Positions 8,272 to 17,162 are shown, counted from the stretch's first letter. The stretch: DNA of 64,000 nucleotides from Indolivaga macrotermitis (GCF_900128985.1 NZ_FQUC01000007.1:1-64000), one strand, 5' to 3'. Notes: generated by a model not told the origin, from the letters alone. A program made the numbers and translations.

Positions 8272-8467
8272 ATTTACAGAGAAAATAAAATACATAAAAT
8301 GCCGCAGTTTCCTTCCGGAGTATTGTGATATAAAATATACATCCGGAATACTTCGAAAGTTATCGGGTAAAAATGCAAATGGAAACCCCGGTAAGTTTTC
8401 GGATGAACAAAAAGCAAAGATTATTTCAGGTATGGAAAAGTTACTGGAGGAATTAAGAAAATATTAA
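8255..8467 (+). CDS. Hypothetical phage protein
   Basis: 70 residues from ATG 8255 (M-A-E-I-D-K-F-T), a start chosen over 8249 because either gives nearly the same product. It overlaps the upstream gene by 17 bases. The central motif K-L-S-G-K-N-A-N-G-N-P-G-K-F-S is followed by a helix. Function unknown. Confidence 0.5.
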   Translation: MAEIDKFTEKIKYIKCRSFLPEYCDIKYTSGILRKLSGKNANGNPGKFSDEQKAKIISGMEKLLEELRKY

Positions 8468-8526
8468 TACACTTCAAAATTTATAAATTTATTATTATAT
8501 TTACTATATAAATAATAATAACTGAC

Positions 8527-8742
8527 ATGGATGATATAAAAGAAAAAATAGAAATATTGATAGACTTCAATGATCCATATTATCTGCTGCCATCAACATA
8601 TTATGATATTCATCAAGAAATTAGAGGATGGAGGTTATGGGTAGGAGATAATATGCCTACATGTTTTTATAAAGAAAGGCTAAGAATTCTTAACGAGCAG
8701 ATAAAACGGCTTGAGTTATCAGTAGGAAATTATGAGCATTGA
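8527..8742 (+). CDS. Hypothetical phage protein
   Basis: 71 residues, acidic, with aromatic patches (D-P-Y-Y-L-L-P-S-T-Y-Y-D) and a helical C-terminus. An AT-rich 59-base gap precedes it, so it may have its own promoter. It is the last gene before a strong terminator. Confidence 0.5.
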   Translation: MDDIKEKIEILIDFNDPYYLLPSTYYDIHQEIRGWRLWVGDNMPTCFYKERLRILNEQIKRLELSVGNYEH

Positions 8743-8791
8743 TTGGTTTAGTTTGTTAAACAATAGTTCCACAACTAATAATTATTTGCCC

Positions 8792-8822
8792 AGCCTATCA
8801 TTTATATGATAGGCTTTTTTTT
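8792..8822 (+). terminator. Intrinsic terminator ending the early plus-strand operon
   Basis: AGCCTATCA (8792-8800) and TGATAGGCT (8807-8815) form a perfect nine-base stem with a six-base loop, followed by eight T residues. It closes the helicase/ibrAB transcript. Confidence 0.9.
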
Positions 8823-8845
8823 GTATCATAACTAATAGTATAGAT

Positions 8846-8959
8846 ATGATCATGCAGAGTAAAGACATGCCTCAATCCGAATTTATTCGAGCTGTATTGG
8901 AAAGAGATGTTCGAAATATACATAAAGCTCAGTTATTGGTTGTGAGTGAAGGTATCTGA
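8846..8959 (+). CDS. Possible 37-residue ORF, 3' end fused to duplicated DNA
   Basis: ATG 8846 to TGA 8957-8959 encodes a charged helical peptide (M-I-M-Q-S-K-D-M-P-Q-S-E-F-I-R). The reading frame closes just inside the copy of the 30.7-kb repeat that begins at 8948. It may therefore be the broken 5' part of a once longer gene. There is no close family and no clear promoter. Confidence 0.3.
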   Translation: MIMQSKDMPQSEFIRAVLERDVRNIHKAQLLVVSEGI

Positions 8960-9046
8960 AGATAAGAAAGAGCTGTATGATATTTACAATGGAGTACTCG
9001 AATTAATCAAAAACAAGTTGAATAATAGAGAGTTATTTTGAGATAT
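8948..9046 (+). repeat. Inverted copy of the 3' end of the gene at 30702-31274
   Basis: This 99-base stretch is the reverse complement of 30697-30794 with one inserted base near the left end and one C/T change. It therefore carries the last 31 codons plus stop of that gene in plus orientation, without a start. The two copies face each other across 21.7 kb containing all structural genes. Confidence 0.95.
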
Positions 9047-9078
9047 TTTTCGTATATTTATATAATAATTAATCAGTT

Positions 9079-9210
9079 ATGAATATAGACCATGATGCAC
9101 TCAATCGTCGAATTGATGAGTTAACAACATTCCTTTGTCATGCTAATACAAGATGTAAAACAGTAATCAATCTCCGTCTTTTATATTTTACAGATAAAAG
9201 GCATGTCTAA
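9079..9210 (+). CDS. Small hypothetical phage ORF before the second ParB gene
   Basis: 43 residues (M-N-I-D-H-D-A-L-N-R-R-I-D-E-L); the frame closes at TAA 9208-9210, overlapping the ParB-like start by eight bases. The overlap and helical charge pattern make translation plausible, perhaps coupling to the ParB-like gene. No homology is recognised. Confidence 0.45.
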   Translation: MNIDHDALNRRIDELTTFLCHANTRCKTVINLRLLYFTDKRHV

Positions 9211-9976
9211 ATTAAAGTTTGATCCTAAGAATTACCGTATACACGGAGAAAAGAATAAACGGCTTATCCGAAAGAGTCTCGAAGATTGTGGAGCCGGGCG
9301 TTCAATTCTATTTGATAATGAAAACTGTATTATTGCCGGTAATGGAGTATATGAACAGGCACAGGAGTTGGGTTTAAAAGTTCGTGTTATAGAGTCTGAC
9401 GGCACAGAACTAATCGCCATCAAAAGAACAGACCTCAAGACAGAGGATTCAAGACGTAAAGCATTGGCGCTAGCCGATAATTATACTAACGATACATCGG
9501 TCTTTGACATAGAAGCTGTAATGGAAGATTTCACTCCGGAAGATTTAGACCTTTGGGAGTTCAGTATTGATTTATCTTCTGTCGGCATTGGAGCCACCGA
9601 ATCATCGGATAAAAAAGAAACAGGTGATGATCTTTACACAAATAAGATAACAACGCCTCAATACCTGCCTAAAAATGAAAAGCCGGCTATCACAGACCTA
9701 TTTGATCTGGATAAATATAATGAGCTTGTTTCTAATGTTGAGGATTCGAACCTAAGCTCAGAAGATAAGAAGTTCCTTATATGTGCAGCGGCCAGACATA
9801 TCGTCTTTAATTATGAAAAGATAGCTGATTATTACGCTCACTCAGATAAAGATGTTCAGGAACTAATGGAGGATTCGGCTCTGGTAATAATTGATTTCGA
9901 TTCGGCCATATCAAAAGGCTTTGTAAAATTAACTCAAGATATTGACGAACAATACGACATTGACCATGAAGAATAA
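9203..9976 (+). CDS. ParB-like domain protein paired with a glycosyltransferase
   Basis: 257 residues. Residues 1-120 resemble the ParB-like domain of phage proteins: the F-D-P-K-N-Y-R-I-H start, a helix K-R-L-I-R-K-S-L-E-D-C-G-A-G, the strand I-I-A-G-N-G-V-Y in place of the usual D-G-x-H-R loop, and A-L-A-L-A-D-N-Y-T-N-D-T-S. That N-R-x-x-D-T-like end is typical of ParB domains next to phage DNA-modification genes. The C-terminal 120 residues are acidic and helical. The gene overlaps the glycosyltransferase by 11 bases. Confidence 0.65.
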   Translation: MSKLKFDPKNYRIHGEKNKRLIRKSLEDCGAGRSILFDNENCIIAGNGVYEQAQELGLKVRVIESDGTELIAIKRTDLKTEDSRRKALALADNYTNDTSVFDIEAVMEDFTPEDLDLWEFSIDLSSVGIGATESSDKKETGDDLYTNKITTPQYLPKNEKPAITDLFDLDKYNELVSNVEDSNLSSEDKKFLICAAARHIVFNYEKIADYYAHSDKDVQELMEDSALVIIDFDSAISKGFVKLTQDIDEQYDIDHEE

Positions 9977-10817
9977 AGATTTTGCCGTATTCATTCTAAC
10001 TCATGGACGCCCTAATAAGGTGCATACATATAACTCTCTCAGAAAGTGCGGTTATACAGGACGTATTTTTATTATTATTGATAATGAAGACACTCAGGCT
10101 GAAGTTTATAAGCAGACATATGGTGAACAAGTGATAGTATTCGATAAAAAAGCTGTATCTGATACTTTTGACGAAGGAGATAATTTCGAAGATCGGAGAG
10201 CAATTGTTTATGCCAGGAATGCTTGTTTTGATATTGCAAATAACCTCGGAATAAAATACTTTATGCAATGCGATGATGATTACACTGCATTCTCTTATAA
10301 GTTCAATTCGAAAGGTAAATATACTCATAAAGCTATTAAAGATCTGGATGTAATATTTGATGCTATGTTAGACTATTACATAGCAATCGACATAAAGAGT
10401 ATAGCGATGTCTCAGAATGGTGACTTTATTGGTGGAGAAAACGGTTCATTTGGTAAAAGTAGGAAATTGTTCCGAAAGTGTATGAACACCTTTATATGTT
10501 CAACAGATCGACCTTTTCAATTTATAGGTAGGATCAATGAAGATGTAAATACATATACCAATGTACAGAGCCGGGGCAATGTCTTTCTTACTTTATCGAA
10601 CATAGCAATTAACCAGTTGACCACACAATCTAATTCCGGAGGAATGACAGAGCTTTATCTTGACTCCGGAACATACATTAAAAGCTTCTATACTGTTATA
10701 TATTCACCATCTTGCTGTCGAATACTACCAATGGGAGAAACTCACCGGAGATTGCACCATCGTATAACATGGAAAAATGCTGTTCCTGTTATAATTAATG
10801 AGTCATATAAAAAATAA
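9966..10817 (+). CDS. TET-associated-type glycosyltransferase (TAGT/GREB-like)
   Basis: 283 residues from ATG 9966. The N-terminal F-I-L-T-H-G-R-P motif (residues 9-16) and D-D-D at 103-105 with flanking Q-C and Y-T are the marks of the TET-associated glycosyltransferase family, a GT-A-like fold predicted in phages to glycosylate modified DNA bases. The acidic triad would bind the metal and sugar nucleotide. No TET/JBP hydroxylase is visible in the window, so the acceptor is uncertain. The partner ParB-like gene overlaps upstream. The upstream TTG at 9942 is rejected in favour of this ATG. Confidence 0.65.
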   Translation: MKNKDFAVFILTHGRPNKVHTYNSLRKCGYTGRIFIIIDNEDTQAEVYKQTYGEQVIVFDKKAVSDTFDEGDNFEDRRAIVYARNACFDIANNLGIKYFMQCDDDYTAFSYKFNSKGKYTHKAIKDLDVIFDAMLDYYIAIDIKSIAMSQNGDFIGGENGSFGKSRKLFRKCMNTFICSTDRPFQFIGRINEDVNTYTNVQSRGNVFLTLSNIAINQLTTQSNSGGMTELYLDSGTYIKSFYTVIYSPSCCRILPMGETHRRLHHRITWKNAVPVIINESYKK

Positions 10818-10849
10818 TAATAACTTTGACGGTAAATAATATTGCCGGC

Positions 10850-11056
10850 ATGAAAGAAACACCACTTATGATATACAAGAAAGTTTTGGAGAATAGGCTT
10901 GCTCGAAAGAAAGAAGAACTGGCGGAAATTGAGAAACAGCCGGAAGGTTTAGCTACTCCAGTAGACAAGAGGAAGTATATAGAACTAAAAGCAGTAGTGA
11001 ATGAGTTAGAAAACTGCATCAATATGGCAGATGCAATGGCTAAGATGGAGGGTTGA
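10850..11056 (+). CDS. Small coiled-coil phage protein
   Basis: 68 residues from ATG 10850, almost wholly helical with heptad-like spacing (V-L-E-N-R-L-A-R-K-K-E-E-L-A-E-I-E). A TTG start at 10826 is possible but less likely. It lies between the glycosyltransferase and the last early gene. Function unknown. Confidence 0.5.
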   Translation: MKETPLMIYKKVLENRLARKKEELAEIEKQPEGLATPVDKRKYIELKAVVNELENCINMADAMAKMEG

Positions 11057-11059
11057 GTT

Positions 11060-11308
11060 ATGGCACTATATACTAATCATAATGTCGTTACATTGCCAAT
11101 GGCTGCCGATGGTAAATATAAAATAGGTGATACCTTTAAATCAAACGCTTATAATGATAGGCAATTTGATGGCTTGATTATTCGCAATATATCTTATTGC
11201 TTTGGAGTTCGTCTTCATTTTGATTGGCTCGAATGGAAGAATAATAGACCAGAAATCAAAGAAGATACCATCGTATTAAATAAAAGGTTGAGTAAACATT
11301 TATTTTAG
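11060..11308 (+). CDS. Hypothetical phage protein
   Basis: 82 residues, beta-rich, with Trp and Tyr in the second half (D-W-L-E-W-K-N-N-R-P). It starts three bases after the preceding stop. It is the last gene before a terminator that separates early from late genes. No family recognised. Confidence 0.5.
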   Translation: MALYTNHNVVTLPMAADGKYKIGDTFKSNAYNDRQFDGLIIRNISYCFGVRLHFDWLEWKNNRPEIKEDTIVLNKRLSKHLF

Positions 11309-11330
11309 CATGTTATCTCTATATAAGATA

Positions 11331-11369
11331 AAAGAGGAGTTACCGAAAAAGTAGCTCCTCTTTATATTT
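11331..11369 (+). terminator. Intrinsic terminator between early and late genes
   Basis: AAAGAGGAG (11331-11339) pairs with CTCCTCTTT (11355-11363); the stem continues inward as TTAC/GTAG, giving 13 pairs around a short A-rich loop. A T-rich tract follows. It lies 21 bases before the terminase start, so late transcription either begins in this gap or reads through. Confidence 0.8.
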
Positions 11370-11389
11370 TAGGGTAAAGCAATTACTCT

Positions 11390-11890
11390 ATGGCAAAGTA
11401 TAATCAAAAGATTGTTAATAGTATCTGTGAATTGATAAGCAAGGATAGCTATACTATTGCCGAAATATGCCAGGCAGTCAATATATCTGAACGTACATAC
11501 TACGAATGGCAGTCAAAAAACGCAGATTTTGCAGAGGCTATAAAAAAAGCTCAGGATAAATTAACCCAAGATTTACTAATAGAGTGTAAGCGCTCCTTAG
11601 TGAAGCTTATCAAAGGCTATACTATACAGGAGAAGAAAACAGTTACGGCAGATACCGGACGTAAGGATGAGAACGATAAACCGATCGTCAAAGTAAAAGA
11701 ACATTCTGTTGTAGAGAAATACTATCCTCCAAGTCTTGGAGCCATTATTCACTTTCAAACCAACCGTGACCCAGACAACTGGAAGAACCGACAAGAGAAT
11801 AAACTATCCGGAGAGGTTGGCATTAAGAGCAACCTTGAAAACCTATCAGACGAAGACTTGCAAAACATTATAGATGGCAAAACTGAGTGA
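11390..11890 (+). CDS. terS: Terminase small subunit
   Basis: 166 residues. The first 50 form a helix-turn-helix (I-C-E-L-I-S-K-D-S-Y-T-I-A-E-I-C-Q-A-V-N-I-S-E-R-T-Y-Y-E-W, split here) of the type that recognises phage packaging sites. A helical oligomerisation segment follows, and the end contains the H-F-Q-T-N-R-D-P-D-N-W-K-N-R stretch common in small terminases. It directly precedes and overlaps (17 bases) the large subunit gene, as expected. Confidence 0.85.
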   Translation: MAKYNQKIVNSICELISKDSYTIAEICQAVNISERTYYEWQSKNADFAEAIKKAQDKLTQDLLIECKRSLVKLIKGYTIQEKKTVTADTGRKDENDKPIVKVKEHSVVEKYYPPSLGAIIHFQTNRDPDNWKNRQENKLSGEVGIKSNLENLSDEDLQNIIDGKTE

Positions 11891-13328
11891 CAGAGATATA
11901 CTCATAAGAAAAGCTGAAGCGGCCATCATACTGCGAAAGCGAGAAGCCCGGAGCGAATTCTGGGCTTATTGCTTATATATGGACCCTTCGTTTTTTGCTA
12001 AGCGGCATTTCCTGAAGAAAGTTGCCGGAGCGTTTATGTGTGTTTATCTTGCTTTCTCCAATAATACGATATACAGACTGGCTGTGAGTATGCCGCCCCG
12101 TGCCGGTAAGTCTTATCTATCTTCTCTCTTTATTTCTTGGATGTTCGGACACTTCCCAGAAGAATCTGTCATGCGTAACTGTTGCGCCGATCCATTATAT
12201 AATAAACTATCATACGATACCCGTGATATTGTCCGTTCTCGCAAGTTCAACGAGATATTCCCGGAGATAAAACTCAAAGGAGACAAACAAAATGTACACG
12301 GTTGGAGCGTAGAAGGGGCAAGACAAGTATCGTATTTCGGTGCCGGTGTTGGCGGTACTGTTATTGGTTTTGGTGCGTCTATGCTTGCCATGACAGACGA
12401 CTTGTATAAATCTCTTGAAGATGCCCTGTCTGATAATAATAATGAAAAGGTCTGGAGCTGGTTTCAAGGGACACACGATTCAAGAACAGAGGGTAACTGC
12501 TGTACTATTGATATCGGTACACGCTGGTCTGCGAATGACGTTCTCGGCAGACTCGAAGAATCGCGAGAAGGTAATTATTACCATGAAATTATCCGTATAT
12601 CAGCTCTTGATGAGAACGATCGCTCATTCTGTGAAGATGTACATACAACTGAGTATTATCTCGATAAGAGAGCGGAAACAGATGATAGCATATGGGAGGC
12701 TGAATACCAACAGAACCCTGTTGAACTAAAAGGATTACTCTTTCCTAAATCAGAACTCAAGCGATTCAAAAAAGCAGATATCGAAGGGCGTGTGCCTGAT
12801 GGTAAGATCGGAGCTACCGACGTGGCCGATGAAGGTAATGACGATTTCAGTTCACCATTTGCCAGTGTGTTCGGTGATCAGCTATTCATTACAGATATAC
12901 TCTTTACCAAAGATGCTGTTGAAATAACCGGCCCTAGATTGGCGCAAATGGTTATAGACATTTCTCCGGATCGTATGCGCATCGAATCTAACAATGGCGG
13001 TAAGATATTTGCGAATGATGTCAAACGATTAGTCAAAGAGAATGATGAATACAATAGGTGTATTATAGAAGCTATCCCGACAACCAAGACTAAACAGACG
13101 CGTATTCTTATGAAATCGGGTTGGATAAAAGCACATTGTCATTTCCTCGCTGAATCGGAGTACGAAAAAGGATCTGACTATTGGTGGTTTATGAAAGGGC
13201 TCACTTCATATAAGAAAGAGGGCGGTAATGCTCATGATGATGCGCCCGATAGTATGACTATACTTGCCGAGTTCTTCGAGACAGTAGCTGGAAGTATTAA
13301 AGATAATATAAATAAAGAAGATTGGTAA
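11874..13328 (+). CDS. terL: Terminase large subunit
   Basis: 484 residues. The ATPase domain has Walker A P-P-R-A-G-K-S at residues 74-80 and a Walker B-like M-L-A-M-T-D-D-L. The RNase H-like nuclease domain begins at G-A-T-D-V-A-D-E-G, whose Asp residues would bind metal, and ends at H-D-D-A-P-D-S. This is the packaging motor and headful or site-specific nuclease. Full length for the family; the stop overlaps the next ATG by one base. Confidence 0.95.
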   Translation: MAKLSDRDILIRKAEAAIILRKREARSEFWAYCLYMDPSFFAKRHFLKKVAGAFMCVYLAFSNNTIYRLAVSMPPRAGKSYLSSLFISWMFGHFPEESVMRNCCADPLYNKLSYDTRDIVRSRKFNEIFPEIKLKGDKQNVHGWSVEGARQVSYFGAGVGGTVIGFGASMLAMTDDLYKSLEDALSDNNNEKVWSWFQGTHDSRTEGNCCTIDIGTRWSANDVLGRLEESREGNYYHEIIRISALDENDRSFCEDVHTTEYYLDKRAETDDSIWEAEYQQNPVELKGLLFPKSELKRFKKADIEGRVPDGKIGATDVADEGNDDFSSPFASVFGDQLFITDILFTKDAVEITGPRLAQMVIDISPDRMRIESNNGGKIFANDVKRLVKENDEYNRCIIEAIPTTKTKQTRILMKSGWIKAHCHFLAESEYEKGSDYWWFMKGLTSYKKEGGNAHDDAPDSMTILAEFFETVAGSIKDNINKEDW

Positions 13329-13774
13329 TGGATACAATAATGTTTATAAAAGCTCTAAATGATTTTTCTATTGTTACAGCTTTTAAAAAAGAAAATAAAA
13401 TATATATTAATGAAGCTTATATATTCTCTGATGTATCATTATGCATAAATGAAGTTTATAACATAATATCTAAATGTGACATCGATTATCCTATATGTAG
13501 GATCGTATATGATGCATCAATATATATTGAAGAAGGATTTAATATAAGAGATACAACTAATAAAAATGTAATATTATATACGCCTAAAAGAAAGTTTGAG
13601 ATACGAGCTATAAATACGACTAATTGCATGGGTAATTTTGTATTTAGGAAATCCCATACTGAAGCATATGGTAGCTTTATTGCAAAATTAGAATCATTCA
13701 ATTTAGAAGATGAATATAATATAACTATTGATATTTTGGCTGATGTTAATAAATATTTTATGTCAATAAGCTAG
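13328..13774 (+). CDS. Hypothetical protein, probable moron gene
   Basis: 148 residues from ATG 13328 (M-D-T-I-M-F-I-K-A-L). It is clearly more AT-rich than terminase and uses many ATA and AAT codons, which suggests later acquisition. It is beta-rich with a helical C-terminus and shows no known motif. It interrupts the usual terminase-portal order together with the fibre genes that follow. Confidence 0.55.
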   Translation: MDTIMFIKALNDFSIVTAFKKENKIYINEAYIFSDVSLCINEVYNIISKCDIDYPICRIVYDASIYIEEGFNIRDTTNKNVILYTPKRKFEIRAINTTNCMGNFVFRKSHTEAYGSFIAKLESFNLEDEYNITIDILADVNKYFMSIS

Positions 13775-13800
13775 TATAATTATGCTTAATAATAATTTAA

Positions 13801-14673
13801 ATGGCAATATTTAAAGTATCCAAATACAGCTCGCTTAGTTTTTATCACAATTGGAGAACTCCATTTGAGATAGAGCGGTATTATATACAGAAATTCTCCA
13901 TTACTGATAATATCCGAGTACAATATACTATAACAGACTCTATATCGCCAAATCTATTCCTTACTAATCTTACAACCGGAGAGAAAGAAGTAATAACACC
14001 TACGGCCATATATACTTATGAAGAGGACGAAATTAATTATACAATCTTCGAAATTCTCATATCCGGTCTATCTGTAGGACGTTACTCTTTTGAATTTTAC
14101 CGTAATAATGACCTTGCTGACAGATCGGTATTTTGTGTTTTGGATCCAGATGATTTGATTGATACTGTACATATATCATACACAAACAGAGATGATAATT
14201 TTGATACTAGATTTATAGAAGGAGAAGATTCTTACAAAGTATTTGAATGGAGAGTAGAAGGGGCGTTTATGCCTTCTGAAACAACATTCTTTGTTAACAA
14301 TGAGAGCTTCAGGAATCAACGAGGTGAAGAAACTCAACTATCGGCATCTCCATATAAGAAAGACGTACTAACGATAGGTGACGGTTTCGGTGTGCCTGTA
14401 TGGGCTGCTGAGAAGTTAAATCTGGCATTCTCCCTATCTGATATATGGGTAGATGGGGATAGTTATGTACGGAGTGAAGGAGCGACTCCGCAAATAACCA
14501 AAATACTATACATGTATCCTTTATATGTGTATAAAATTGAAGTTGAGCAATTAGATTTTTACAATGATATAATAAACATCCCAAGACTTAAGGTATTAGG
14601 CGCTACTGCCGGTGTAGTTCTGGGAATAGATGAAAATACAGGAATACATATAAGTTATGGCAACAAAGGATGA
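13801..14673 (+). CDS. Structural protein paired with the fibre (tail/baseplate-like)
   Basis: 290 residues, beta-strand-rich throughout, with little predicted helix; contains I-T-D-S-I-S-P-N-L-F-L-T-N-L-T-T-G and repeated aromatic strands. The fold looks like fibre-attachment or immunoglobulin-like phage structural proteins. It overlaps the fibre gene by 17 bases. It is assigned only as a probable virion protein on position and composition. Confidence 0.5.
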   Translation: MAIFKVSKYSSLSFYHNWRTPFEIERYYIQKFSITDNIRVQYTITDSISPNLFLTNLTTGEKEVITPTAIYTYEEDEINYTIFEILISGLSVGRYSFEFYRNNDLADRSVFCVLDPDDLIDTVHISYTNRDDNFDTRFIEGEDSYKVFEWRVEGAFMPSETTFFVNNESFRNQRGEETQLSASPYKKDVLTIGDGFGVPVWAAEKLNLAFSLSDIWVDGDSYVRSEGATPQITKILYMYPLYVYKIEVEQLDFYNDIINIPRLKVLGATAGVVLGIDENTGIHISYGNKG

Positions 14674-17002
14674 AATAGAAATAATAGATATAAATAGCCT
14701 ATCGGAGGCTACATCTATTGACGGGTTATATACTCCGGGTATAAATTCGACCAACGAACCGGTTAAGGTGCCTGTTGCACTTTTAAAGGGAAATTCTCCT
14801 GTTATGACAATAGGAGATAACGGTAACTGGTTTGTAGATGGCGTGGACTCAGGTAAACCTTCTAGAGGTGAAACAGGAGAAGTCACAGCTGCGGAACTAG
14901 CTACCAAAGCCAATAAGATAGCATCCAATAATTCACCGGCAGCCTATTATATGCCGGCATCAGGCGACAATACATCCGAAACTGATTTGACAGCATCATT
15001 CAAAGCTTCTTTTGTCCCGACAACGGTTGCATATATGGGTATTCATCGTTGGTTTTTTAATGGACTCAATTCAAATCCCCCGTCAAATGGTAATGCCCCG
15101 GTAGCCAGTGGTGACGGTTCAGCCAATATAGCCGGTTATATGGCTATCTATAAGTTAGAGCCTAATACCACATATGAAATAGACGGTAATGCTAATTACA
15201 TTCCGAATTTCGGCGAACCTCCATATTACAATATCGATGCAAATAGCAATCTTGTAGCGTGGAATGGGGGTAGCCCGGTAAAACGGGAAATGCCCTCGTG
15301 GGTATTAGTGGCTGCTAATTCTTCCGGAGCAATGCAGTATGCAACAACACCAGCATACTATTGCTATCCTAATTACAAGCAAAAATATAGATTTACGACT
15401 CCCAATCAGGATTTGTATCTATGTGGGTATGTAGCGATATCAGCCGCTCCGACCTTCGTTGTTGCTGCTGCTAGTATGCCTATGCCTTCAATGGTATTCG
15501 ATAGCCGTGAAACTATATCATTAAAAAAGGTGTCAGGGGCAACGGGCACAGCTGATGCGTTGGTAGATGTCAACGGGGTTAGTTTAAAGAGCCTTGATTT
15601 CGGCACTGATATTAAAGCTGAGATAACTAAAATAGAGGGAATAGTATCACACCCTAGTGGTGGAGACCCTAATCCTAATTTATTCGAAGGAATACCCACG
15701 CCTTTGACAGTACTAGATCGTAATATTGATGTTAACGGAGTAGTTGTTCCGGCAGGTAATACGGCGGGTGCAAGCTACTGCTATATCGATTATTATTTTC
15801 CCGTAAAACCGGGATTATATAAATTGAATCTATCTCCCTATCGAAGGAATTCATGGACTGTTAGTGGAACAACGTATAGTTGTGTCGAATTTAGTCTATG
15901 TGACGAAAATCAGGTCTTTATACCATGGCCGGCGAATATGCCTGAACAGCCTTTAAATAGACCGGGTATCGGTGCATCAGGAAGCAATCCGAAAACATAC
16001 GCATATATTAATGTTCCTTATGGACTTGGTGTAAAGTATATCCGGATTAACGCTGTAAAAAACACTTACGACACAGTTGCCGCTTCTGATGAAGGTCTTA
16101 TTTTACAGAAAGTCTATTCCGAAGATGCAGTAGAAACAGACAATTTGAAGGTTGAAATTGCGGCTAATCAGTTGACCGATGCTCAGGCGTATGGAACTGA
16201 CGGTAAGATTCAGATACCGACTTTGATGATCCCCGAGTCGAACATTATTAAAGATGGAAGCGGCGGTGATGATACTTACAAAATCTCAATGCGGAACACG
16301 AATACGTTCGTAGGGTCTTTGAACAGGGCTATCGACCAAATTTTTGCATTGAAACCGAAAGCCCGTCACGCATTCGTCGGACACTTCACGACAGATGGAA
16401 GCGCCGGAAACGGAGCGCTAAAAGCTTTGGTTGCGACACAAAAAGCCGTATGTCAAAATAGGAATATTCCTTTTATCGATCTAGCATCAAGAATGGGATA
16501 CACTCTCAATTCGTCTAACATCGTGAATGATGTCGATTACAACAACTTAAAATCGTGGTGCGATGATGGATTACATCCGGGTTTATCGGCTAGTTCAGCG
16601 ATGGCTGATAGTTTGTTTTATGCAACCTATGAGTTGTTAAAACCCATTTTCGGTAATGCGTGGCAAGGAAAGAATGTAACTGTTATCGGTGACTCTATTG
16701 CTGCTGGTTATTCCTACAATGGAACTACTGTTGGATGGGCACAATTTATAACCCGTGCATTGACTGCACTGGGCGCTAACGTTACACTTTACGCTTCATC
16801 CGGAGGAGTCTTGCGCGCAACCGACACGGATAATGTGGCTTTATCAAACAGCTTTATGGGTAATAATGTTACCGGTTGGGGCTTTCAGGCGCAAATACTA
16901 GATAAGCTAACCGCCGGTACTGACATTGCTGATCTATACCTGTGGGAGATCGGACATAATGACTTTATGGCTGATATTCGCGATTTTAAAATTAATTGGT
17001 AA
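14657..17002 (+). CDS. Tail-fibre-like protein with a permuted SGNH hydrolase domain
   Basis: 781 residues. The N-terminal 40 residues resemble a fibre attachment motif (E-I-I-D-I-N-S-L). A collagen-like/G-E-T-G-E-V stretch and a long beta-rich, Ser/Asn-rich shaft follow to about residue 500. The end holds SGNH/GDSL esterase blocks in an unusual order: D-G-L-H at 637-640 (block V, catalytic Asp/His) comes first, then G-D-S at 678-680 (block I nucleophile) and G-H-N-D at 766-769 (block III) just before the stop at 781. Such domains deacetylate or cleave surface sugars, and a receptor-binding or capsule-degrading role is inferred. Confidence 0.75.
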   Translation: MATKDEIEIIDINSLSEATSIDGLYTPGINSTNEPVKVPVALLKGNSPVMTIGDNGNWFVDGVDSGKPSRGETGEVTAAELATKANKIASNNSPAAYYMPASGDNTSETDLTASFKASFVPTTVAYMGIHRWFFNGLNSNPPSNGNAPVASGDGSANIAGYMAIYKLEPNTTYEIDGNANYIPNFGEPPYYNIDANSNLVAWNGGSPVKREMPSWVLVAANSSGAMQYATTPAYYCYPNYKQKYRFTTPNQDLYLCGYVAISAAPTFVVAAASMPMPSMVFDSRETISLKKVSGATGTADALVDVNGVSLKSLDFGTDIKAEITKIEGIVSHPSGGDPNPNLFEGIPTPLTVLDRNIDVNGVVVPAGNTAGASYCYIDYYFPVKPGLYKLNLSPYRRNSWTVSGTTYSCVEFSLCDENQVFIPWPANMPEQPLNRPGIGASGSNPKTYAYINVPYGLGVKYIRINAVKNTYDTVAASDEGLILQKVYSEDAVETDNLKVEIAANQLTDAQAYGTDGKIQIPTLMIPESNIIKDGSGGDDTYKISMRNTNTFVGSLNRAIDQIFALKPKARHAFVGHFTTDGSAGNGALKALVATQKAVCQNRNIPFIDLASRMGYTLNSSNIVNDVDYNNLKSWCDDGLHPGLSASSAMADSLFYATYELLKPIFGNAWQGKNVTVIGDSIAAGYSYNGTTVGWAQFITRALTALGANVTLYASSGGVLRATDTDNVALSNSFMGNNVTGWGFQAQILDKLTAGTDIADLYLWEIGHNDFMADIRDFKINW

Positions 17003-17033
17003 AATTTATTTCGGTTTATATATTATATCAAAT

Positions 17034-17162
17034 GAGTATTTGGCGGATGGGTTAGACGCTAAGTAGTAAGTGTAACTTTCTCGGTTTATCCAGATGTAGG
17101 ATGATTAATTGTTAAGTACAGCCAAAGTGTTATACAAGCGGGTTCGAGTCCCGCAATACTCA
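17034..17162 (+). ncRNA. tRNA-like element lacking a normal anticodon arm
   Basis: GAGTATT (17034-17040) pairs with AATACTC (17155-17161) as a seven-base acceptor stem with discriminator A at 17162. TG then a D-arm (GCG/CGC, 17043-17045 and 17057-17059, with G-G-G in the loop) follows. A perfect T-arm (17138-17154, stem GCGGG/CCCGC, loop TTCGAGT) abuts the acceptor. The 78 bases between D- and T-arms are about twice the normal length and contain no canonical anticodon hairpin. CCA is not encoded. It could be a decayed or interrupted phage tRNA or a tRNA mimic. Confidence 0.6.
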
